Shown in pieces: positions 33,949 through 40,816 of a DNA stretch of 40,816 nucleotides. Both the position numbers and the translations under genes were made by a program. The notes under the pieces were generated by a model. It searched no databases. It saw only the letters and a list, made by a program, of their open reading frames with translations, and had not been told where the DNA came from. The first letter of the stretch is position 1; each line of letters opens with the position of its first letter. Origin of the DNA: Rubrivivax sp. (GTDB lineage: Bacteria; Pseudomonadota; Gammaproteobacteria; Burkholderiales; Burkholderiaceae_C); the NCBI GenBank assembly GCA_021297985.1, contig JAJTGU010000032.1:1-40816 (forward strand), written 5' to 3'.

Positions 33949-34566
33949 ATGGAATCGATGTCAGTGCCCGTCTGGCTGCGGCTTCTGCTGCTGTATGGGC
34001 ACCTGCTTTTGTGCGCCTATGCGCTGCACGCGGTCCTGAAGACCGACTGGCGGGTGCTGCGTCATCGCATCGGTCCGCGGTCGTTGATGCATGTGCACCG
34101 GCGCATTGCGCTGGTCCTGGCGGGACTGTGGCTGAGCGGCCTGGCCATCGTGGCGATCGACCTGGGCGGTGACTGGGCGCAGATCGCCGAGCGACCGAAG
34201 CTGCTGGCCAAGCTGCTGTGCGTGCTGGCCTTGACGGCCAATGCCTTCGTGCTGCGGTTCTACGCCCTGCCCCGCATCGCTGCACTCCAGCCGATGCCGC
34301 CGGCGGAGTTGCGGCTCCTTGCGGTCAGCGGTGCCATCAGCACCACGGGCTGGTTGCTCGCGGCCTTCATCGGCCTGGCCCGGCCGATGGCCGAGTGGAG
34401 TGCCGCGCATACGCTGGGGTTGGTCGCCGCTTCCCTGGGCACCGCGGCGCTGATGGCGATTCGCATCGGCCCCTTGCTGTTGAGCCGATATTCGGCGCTG
34501 CAGGCCAGCCCGCCTTCCGGACAGCGGCCCGAAGTCAGCCCGCCGACGCCGCTGGTGCGGCACTGA
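33949..34566 (+). CDS. Unrecognised multi-pass membrane protein
   Basis: A 205-aa protein I cannot place in a named family. Five or six membrane helices can be seen: about 8-30 (VWLRLLLLYGHLLLCAYALHAV), 50-70 (ALVLAGLWLSGLAIVAID), 85-105, 122-145 and 150-175. Histidines in the first helices (H18, MHVHRR) recall heme- or metal-binding membrane proteins, but a function is not supported. A second ATG three codons later is equally possible. It starts a plus-strand run after the divergent S9 peptidase gene, and the flavin reductase follows 58 bp later. Confidence 0.7.
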   Translation: MESMSVPVWLRLLLLYGHLLLCAYALHAVLKTDWRVLRHRIGPRSLMHVHRRIALVLAGLWLSGLAIVAIDLGGDWAQIAERPKLLAKLLCVLALTANAFVLRFYALPRIAALQPMPPAELRLLAVSGAISTTGWLLAAFIGLARPMAEWSAAHTLGLVAASLGTAALMAIRIGPLLLSRYSALQASPPSGQRPEVSPPTPLVRH

Positions 34567-34624
34567 GTTCCACTTTTCGCCCCTGTGCCGACCCGCGCCG
34601 ACCCGGCAACCCTGCACCCGCCCG

Positions 34625-35200
34625 ATGCGCCAAGCCGTTGCCCTGGAACACGCCAGCCGACTCGTCAACCACGGCCCGACGGTGCTGGTCAGCACCCTGC
34701 ACCAGGGCCGACGCAACGTGATGGCCGCGGCCTGGTCGATGCCGGTCGAGTTTGTGCCGCCGCGCATCGCGGTGGTGGTGGACAAGCGCACCTTCACCCG
34801 CGAGTTGCTGGTCGCCAGCGGCGGTTTTGCCCTGAGCCTGCCGGTGCCGGCCCTGGCCGCGATGACCCACGCCGTCGGCAGCGAATCCGGCTGGCAGGAC
34901 GGCCGCTACGTCGACAAGTTCGCCCGCCACGGCATTGCGAGCTTCGATGGCCCGGTCCTGGGCCTGCCACTGGTCGAAGGCTGCTGCGCCTGGCTCGAGC
35001 TGCGCCGCATCGCCGAGCCGCGTGCCGAGCAGGCCTACGACACCGTGTTCGGCGAGGTCGTCTCGGCGCAGGCCGACGACCGCGTCTTCGCCAATGGCCG
35101 ATGGTCCATTGGCGAGCACAACGCCGATCTGCACACGCTGCACCACTTCGGCGGCGGGCACTTCGGCGTGCCGAGCCGGGTCGTCAAGGCGATGGGCTGA
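34625..35200 (+). CDS. Flavin reductase-like (FMN-binding split-barrel) protein
   Basis: Protein of 191 aa of the flavin-reductase/DIM6-NTAB group, which binds FMN in a split barrel and often supplies reduced flavin to a monooxygenase. Family features are GPTVLVSTLHQGRRNVMAAAWSMPV at 17-41, PRIAVVVDKRTFTRELL, ASGGFALSLPVPA and GVPSRVVKAMG at the end. No monooxygenase partner lies adjacent, so it may act alone or with a distant enzyme. It converges tightly on the chromate transporter gene (24 bp between ends). Confidence 0.85.
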   Translation: MRQAVALEHASRLVNHGPTVLVSTLHQGRRNVMAAAWSMPVEFVPPRIAVVVDKRTFTRELLVASGGFALSLPVPALAAMTHAVGSESGWQDGRYVDKFARHGIASFDGPVLGLPLVEGCCAWLELRRIAEPRAEQAYDTVFGEVVSAQADDRVFANGRWSIGEHNADLHTLHHFGGGHFGVPSRVVKAMG

Positions 35201-35224
35201 ACGCCGGGCCGCGATACGTCCCGC

Positions 35225-36664
<1,440 letters not shown>

Positions 36665-36673
36665 ACTCCCGCC

Positions 36674-38905
36674 ATGCCCGTTGTTGCGAAAGAGTTCGAC
36701 CTCCTGATCGAAGGCATGAGCTGCGCGTCGTGCGTGGCCCGTGTCGAGCGCGCCGCGTCGGCCACCGCCGGCGTGCAGCGCATCGAGGTGAACCTCGCGA
36801 CCGAGGTCGCCCGGGTCGAGCTGTCGCCCGGCGCCGAGTCAGGCACGACGCTGGCAGCGGTCCTCGCGGCGCTGGACCATGCCGGCTATCCGTCGCACCT
36901 GAAGGTCGAGGACACGGCCCCATCCACAGCCGACCCGGCCGAGGCTCCGATGCCCGGCCCGGCCACGTGGCGTGTGATCCTGGCGCTGGCACTGGCCGCG
37001 CCGCTGGTTCTGCCGATGCTGCTGATGCCGCTGGGCGTCGACGCGATGCTGCCGCCACTGGCGCAACTGCTGCTGGCCGCGCCGGTGCAGTTCTGGCTCG
37101 GCGCACGCTTCTACGTGTCGGGCTACAAGGCGCTGCGCGACCTCAGCGGCAACATGGACCTGCTGGTGGCGCTGGGGACCAGTGCCGCGTTCGGCCTGAG
37201 CCTGTACCTGATGCTGCGCCACGCCGGGCACGGCACGACGCACCTGTACTTCGAGGCCGCCGCGGTGGTCATTGCGCTGGTGCTGCTGGGCAAGTGGCTG
37301 GAAGCCCGCGCCAAGCGCCAGACCACCGAGGCCATCCGTGCGCTGCAGGCCCTGAGGCCCGAGACCGCCCGCGTGCGCCGTGCCGAGGGTCGCGACGAGG
37401 AAATCCCGATCCACCAGGTCCGACTCGGCGACACCGTGGTCGTGCTGCCCGGCGAGCGTCTGCCGGTGGATGGCGAGGTGCTCGAAGGCCGCAGCGAAGC
37501 CGACGAGTCGCTGATCACCGGCGAGAGCCTGCCGCGGGCCAAAGAGCCCGGCAGCCGCGTCACGGGCGGTGCCATCAACGGCTCGGGCCGGCTGCTGGTG
37601 CGCACGACCGCCGTCGGTGCCGAATCGACGCTGGCGCGCATCGTCCGGCTGGTCGAATCGGCGCAGGCCCGCAAGGCGCCGATCCAGCGCCTGGTCGACC
37701 GGGTCAGTGCCGTCTTCGTGCCGGTGGTGATGGCGCTCGCGCTGCTGACGCTGCTGGCCTGGGGCCTGGCCACCGGCGACTGGGAACACGCCATCGTCAA
37801 CGCCGTGTCGGTGCTCGTGATCGCCTGCCCCTGCGCGCTGGGCCTCGCGACCCCGGCCGCGATCATGGCGGGCACCGGGGTGGCGGCACGCCACGGCATC
37901 CTGATCCAGGACGCCGAAGCGCTGGAGCTGGCGCACCGCGTCGGCATCGTCGCGTTCGACAAGACCGGCACGCTGACCGAAGGCCGGCCCTCGATGCGCG
38001 AATGCCGCGCCGTCGACCCGGGTGCCGATGCCCAGGCGCTGCTGCTGGCCCAGGCCGCGGCGCTGCAAGCCGGCAGCGAACACCCCCTGGCCCGCGCGGT
38101 GCGCGACGCGGCCATCGGTCCGTCAGTCTTGCACGCTGACGACGTCAAGGCCGTGCCCGGACGCGGGGTCTCCGGACGCGTGCAGGGCCAGGAGCTGCGC
38201 CTGGGCAGCGCCGGCTGGATGGCCGAGCTGGGGGTGTCGCTTTCGCCATTGCGCGAACGCGCTGACGCCCTGCAGGCAGAAGGCGCCACGGTGTCCTTCC
38301 TGGCCGCGATGACCCCCGTGCCGCGGCTCCTGGGCCTGCTGGCATTCGGGGATGCGATCAAGCCCGCGTCGGCACCGGCCATCGCCGCGCTTCGGGCTGC
38401 CGGCATCGCCACCGTCCTGGTCAGCGGCGACAACCCCGGCAGTGCCCAGGCGGTGGGCCATGCACTGGGCATCGAGCAGATCCACGCCGAGGTGTTGCCC
38501 GAGCACAAGGCCCGCCTGGTCGAGTCGCTCAAGCGTGGCACCGGCGGCAAGCGCCGCGTCGTGGCGATGGTCGGCGACGGCCTGAACGACGCCGCGGCAC
38601 TGGCCGCCGCCGATGTCGGCATCGCGATGTCCACCGGCACCGACGTGGCGATGCATGCCGCCGGCATCGTGCTGATGCGCGGCGACCCGATGGGTGTGCC
38701 CGCCGCGCTGGACATCGCGCGGCGAACGCACCGGAAGATCCGCCAGAACCTGTTCTGGGCCTTTGCCTACAACGCCATCGGCATCCCGCTCGCGGCCATG
38801 GGCTGGCTGAGCCCGATGGTCGCCGGCGCGGCGATGGCCTTCAGCAGCGTCAGCGTCGTCGCCAACGCCCTGACGCTGCGGCGCTGGCGGCCTCCGGCGG
38901 GGTAG
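36674..38905 (+). CDS. copA: Cu(I)-exporting P1B-type ATPase
   Basis: Heavy-metal pump of 743 aa. One N-terminal HMA domain carries G-M-x-C17-x-x-C20. The membrane CPC motif is C385-P-C387 ([15 protein letters not shown]), the phosphorylated aspartate is D429 in [10 protein letters not shown], and the hinge is [10 protein letters not shown] (634 onward). The segment after it ([27 protein letters not shown]) and the Tyr-Asn and Met-x-x-Ser membrane residues ([39 protein letters not shown]) match Cu+ specificity of the CopA1 type. The length is that of single-HMA members. The start is supported by the HMA domain. It is divergent from chrA and probably regulated through the CueR-type site just upstream. 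It detoxifies cytoplasmic Cu(I). Confidence 0.95.
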   Translation: MPVVAKEFDLLIEGMSCASCVARVERAASATAGVQRIEVNLATEVARVELSPGAESGTTLAAVLAALDHAGYPSHLKVEDTAPSTADPAEAPMPGPATWRVILALALAAPLVLPMLLMPLGVDAMLPPLAQLLLAAPVQFWLGARFYVSGYKALRDLSGNMDLLVALGTSAAFGLSLYLMLRHAGHGTTHLYFEAAAVVIALVLLGKWLEARAKRQTTEAIRALQALRPETARVRRAEGRDEEIPIHQVRLGDTVVVLPGERLPVDGEVLEGRSEADESLITGESLPRAKEPGSRVTGGAINGSGRLLVRTTAVGAESTLARIVRLVESAQARKAPIQRLVDRVSAVFVPVVMALALLTLLAWGLATGDWEHAIVNAVSVLVIACPCALGLATPAAIMAGTGVAARHGILIQDAEALELAHRVGIVAFDKTGTLTEGRPSMRECRAVDPGADAQALLLAQAAALQAGSEHPLARAVRDAAIGPSVLHADDVKAVPGRGVSGRVQGQELRLGSAGWMAELGVSLSPLRERADALQAEGATVSFLAAMTPVPRLLGLLAFGDAIKPASAPAIAALRAAGIATVLVSGDNPGSAQAVGHALGIEQIHAEVLPEHKARLVESLKRGTGGKRRVVAMVGDGLNDAAALAAADVGIAMSTGTDVAMHAAGIVLMRGDPMGVPAALDIARRTHRKIRQNLFWAFAYNAIGIPLAAMGWLSPMVAGAAMAFSSVSVVANALTLRRWRPPAG

Positions 38906-39027
38906 CCGGTCATCCGATCCCAGCGCCGAGCCCGTGCCGCGGATGTGGCCGGCCGCGCTGGCGCTGCGGGGTCCGGCCGTGCGACGACAGCGTCCGCAAC
39001 CTCGCGCCAAAGTGGCAGCATCGCCAC

Positions 39028-40020
39028 GTGAACGACACCCACGAGCCACCCGGACGCGACCAGCCACTGGCGCCCGGACAGCAGGCCGACAAGCCGCTTC
39101 TTGCGCCGTCGACCCGACGTCTGGCGCGCCGGGCGCTGCTGCTGTGGCTAGCCCTGACCGTGCTGCTGGCGGGCTTGCAGCTGCAGACGACCGGCGCGCT
39201 GCCAAGCCCGCTGGACCTGGCGCGGCGCATGGGCGAGTTGCTTCAGGAGAGCTGGCTGTTCCTGGTCGTGCCGCCGCTGGTGATCGCCCCACTGGCGGGC
39301 ATGGCGCCGCTTTTCATTCCGCGGCTGGCCGACTTCGCGGTCGACCGCTGGGCCTTGGGGCGCGAGGTCGGTATCAACATGGGCCTGTTCGCGTTCATGG
39401 GCCTGGGTCTGGCCTGGGCGGGCGTCGGCATCGCCTATGCGCTGGACGGCACCGACCCCTGGGACCACATGCCCGGCGTGACCCCGCCGTACCTCGAGGG
39501 CTTCGTGGCCCGGCATCCGCAGCTGCGGGTCGAGAAGATCAACGGCGTCTACGAAGTCAACCTGACCCACCGCGAGACCGGAGGCTGGCTGCGCCTGGAC
39601 GGCCGGGCGCTGGCGGATGCCGAGGTGCGCCTGGAACGCTGCACCACGACCTGGTCGGCGACGGACTTCGGCGGCCTGCCGCTGCACCCCAAGGCCGAGT
39701 GCCGGCGCGTGCTGACACTGCAGCGCACGGATGAGCCAGTGCGGGTGGTGGTCAGCTTTGGCACCCCGGTCGAGCTGAGCTTTGCCGAACTGCGCCGCTT
39801 CTACGAGGACTGGGCCAAGGCCGCCGGTTTCGAGGCCAGCTTCAGCGGCGGGCCGGCGCGCTGGGACTTCGTCGCCCGGCGCGATGGCCAGCACCGGCAC
39901 CTTCACGTGCCCAACGGACGCTCGCCGGGACCCTCTTTCGTTCTTGAACGCGGGGGTCGGCGTCCACCGACATCGGCGGACCTCGTCGATGCCGAAGCAG
40001 AGGAGGCGCCGGACCGCTGA
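39028..40020 (+). CDS. Unrecognised membrane-anchored protein
   Basis: A 330-aa protein that I do not recognise. After a polar N-terminus, hydrophobic segments lie at about 34-52 (ALLLWLALTVLLAGLQLQ), 76-95 (FLVVPPLVIAPLAGMAPLF) and 113-137 (INMGLFAFMGLGLAWAGVGIAY). The rest (about 145-330) is soluble and rich in charged residues, with LRFYEDW-like helix-forming stretches and a proline/charge-rich end. A GTG start (39028) is assumed. No signal peptide cleavage site is evident. It sits downstream of copA after 122 bp, but no motif links it to copper. Confidence 0.65.
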   Translation: MNDTHEPPGRDQPLAPGQQADKPLLAPSTRRLARRALLLWLALTVLLAGLQLQTTGALPSPLDLARRMGELLQESWLFLVVPPLVIAPLAGMAPLFIPRLADFAVDRWALGREVGINMGLFAFMGLGLAWAGVGIAYALDGTDPWDHMPGVTPPYLEGFVARHPQLRVEKINGVYEVNLTHRETGGWLRLDGRALADAEVRLERCTTTWSATDFGGLPLHPKAECRRVLTLQRTDEPVRVVVSFGTPVELSFAELRRFYEDWAKAAGFEASFSGGPARWDFVARRDGQHRHLHVPNGRSPGPSFVLERGGRRPPTSADLVDAEAEEAPDR

Positions 40021-40087
40021 CGGCGTTCAGAGTCCAGGTTTCGCCCTCGACAGCGCCCCCTGACAAATGGCGTTCTCAAGCCACCCC

Positions 40088-40117
40088 TTGCCCAAGGCGG
40101 GGTCGGACAACCATAAT
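40088..40117 (+). promoter_or_regulatory. sigma70-like promoter of the membrane protein-PadR pair
   Basis: A -35-like TTGCCC (40088-40093), an 18-bp spacer and a -10 CATAAT (40112-40117, five of six consensus bases). Transcription would start near 40124. AGGAG at 40139-40143 is a good ribosome site for the ATG at 40150. Confidence 0.65.
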
Positions 40118-40149
40118 GCCTACAACGTAATCAATATCAGGAGCCTCCG

Positions 40150-40545
40150 ATGACTGCACCCCGCCACTGGTCCCGCCACCCTGTCCTGTCGGCCATCCTG
40201 GGGGTGTTTGCCGGGATGCTGACGATCGCGCTGATCGAATGGGTCGGCCACAAGGCCATGGGCACGGCCAACGCACCCGAGCCCGCCAAGGCCTCCAGCG
40301 CGATGTTCGGGCTGGTGTTGATCGCGTGGCTCGCGGGCGCGGCGGTCAGTGCCTGGGTCGCCGGGCGCTGGAACGCCAGCGGCCGCCCGACCGCGGGCGT
40401 CTGCGCCGCCTTGGTGCTGTGGGCGGCCACGGGGCTCACGCTGTGGATGGTCCCTCACCCGATATGGGCCGCGGCTGCCGCGCTGCTGCTGATGCCCGCG
40501 GCCGGGTGGCTGGCGGCCACGCGCGCAGCGAAGGCGGGCGCATGA
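40150..40545 (+). CDS. Small unrecognised membrane protein coupled to a PadR regulator
   Basis: A 131-aa protein with about four membrane helices: around 13-32 (LSAILGVFAGMLTIALIEWV), 51-72 (SAMFGLVLIAWLAGAAVSAWVAG), 84-103 and 105-124. There are short polar loops and a basic C-terminus. No catalytic motif is seen. It resembles small membrane proteins that are often encoded next to PadR-type regulators. A clean AGGAG and a sigma70-like promoter support the start. The stop overlaps the regulator start by four bases (ATGA), so the two are coupled and probably controlled by that regulator. Confidence 0.75.
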   Translation: MTAPRHWSRHPVLSAILGVFAGMLTIALIEWVGHKAMGTANAPEPAKASSAMFGLVLIAWLAGAAVSAWVAGRWNASGRPTAGVCAALVLWAATGLTLWMVPHPIWAAAAALLLMPAAGWLAATRAAKAGA

Positions 40546-40816
40546 GCGCAGCGGCCAGCCTGGGTGAATTCGAACTGCTGGTCCTGCTGACCGTGATGCG
40601 GCAAGGCCAGACCGGCTATGCCGTTTCGGTACGCGCCGAGCTCGAGTCGAGCGCCGGACGCCCGGTCTCGCGCGGTGCCGTCTATGTCACCCTGGACCGC
40701 CTGGAGCACAAGGGCCTTGTCCGGTCCTGGCTGGGTGAACCCACCGCCGAAAGGGGCGGCAAGGCCAAGCGACTGTTCGAGGTCACGCCCGAGGGTCGAA
40801 CCGCGGCGCAGGCCGC
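40542..40816 (+). CDS. PadR-family transcriptional regulator, truncated by the window end
   Basis: The first 91 residues of a PadR-type repressor. The winged-helix core is readable: GEFELLVLLTVMRQGQTGYAVSV, RPVSRGAVYVTLDRLEHKGLV, and LFEVTPEGRTAAQA as the wing end. The ATG overlaps the stop of the preceding gene. The C-terminal dimerisation helix is expected beyond the window. PadR proteins usually control their own operon and an efflux or detoxification gene. Confidence 0.88.
   Translation, partial: MSAAASLGEFELLVLLTVMRQGQTGYAVSVRAELESSAGRPVSRGAVYVTLDRLEHKGLVRSWLGEPTAERGGKAKRLFEVTPEGRTAAQA

Overview
The window is chromosomal DNA from a high-GC bacterium, about 68-72 % GC where I sampled it. 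Gene content points to a betaproteobacterium of the Burkholderiales (Rubrivivax/Leptothrix/Methylibium-like): a Bug-family solute-binding protein, a PEP-CTERM protein, a wax-ester-synthase-like acyltransferase, SsuA/TauA-type importers and strong GTG/TTG start use. That placement is inference from gene families, not from a marker gene. No rRNA, tRNA, CRISPR array, insertion sequence or prophage was seen, and no gene-free stretch exceeds 300 bases.

Layout. (1) 129-7877: a secreted M14 zinc carboxypeptidase, a GH19 lysozyme/chitinase-like enzyme, a GntR(YtrA)-ABC exporter operon, and a large protein joining a papain-like protease to an alpha/beta-hydrolase. (2) 8018-10057: a convergent pair formed by a DNA cytosine-5 methyltransferase and an unrecognised protein with a D...E-x-K signature, probably a new type II restriction-modification system. 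It is somewhat less GC-rich than its surroundings and has a consensus LexA-type box in front of the methyltransferase. (3) 10239-11876: a WS/DGAT acyltransferase with a histone-like basic tail. (4) 12118-28138: a 16-kb block of 17 same-strand genes described below. (5) 28242-33765, minus strand: a Bug solute-binding protein, a PEP-CTERM glycerophosphodiesterase, and an S9 peptidase followed by a small molybdopterin enzyme. (6) 33949-40816: a membrane protein, a flavin reductase, a chromate transporter divergent from a Cu(I) P-type ATPase, further membrane proteins, and a PadR-like regulator cut by the window end.

The most interesting region is 12118-28138. A HutC-type GntR regulator precedes a flavoprotein resembling the adenylylsulfate reductase alpha subunit (AprA). 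It is followed by an AprB-like two-cluster ferredoxin, a HEAT-repeat protein and a 7Fe-type ferredoxin. Next come three SsuA/TauA/THI5-type substrate-binding proteins with three permeases but only two ATPases, an allophanate-hydrolase-like amidase, an M20 deacylase, a DUF971 protein and a ferredoxin-NADP reductase. The first binding protein carries a C-terminal NosL-like domain, which I consider novel. A 16-bp palindrome occurs both in front of the regulator (12090-12105) and in front of the third transporter (24364-24379), tying the two ends of the block together. The reading proposed here is an import-plus-hydrolysis-plus-redox pathway for an unknown small compound: ferredoxin-NADP reductase and the ferredoxins exchange electrons with the AprBA-like enzyme, while the amidase and deacylase cut C-N bonds. 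The substrate cannot be named from sequence.

Regulatory sites visible by eye include a GntR operator over the -10 region of an apparently leaderless mRNA (3062-3099), a MerR-type 19-bp-spacer promoter in front of copA (36637-36667), and a sigma70-like promoter at 40088-40117.
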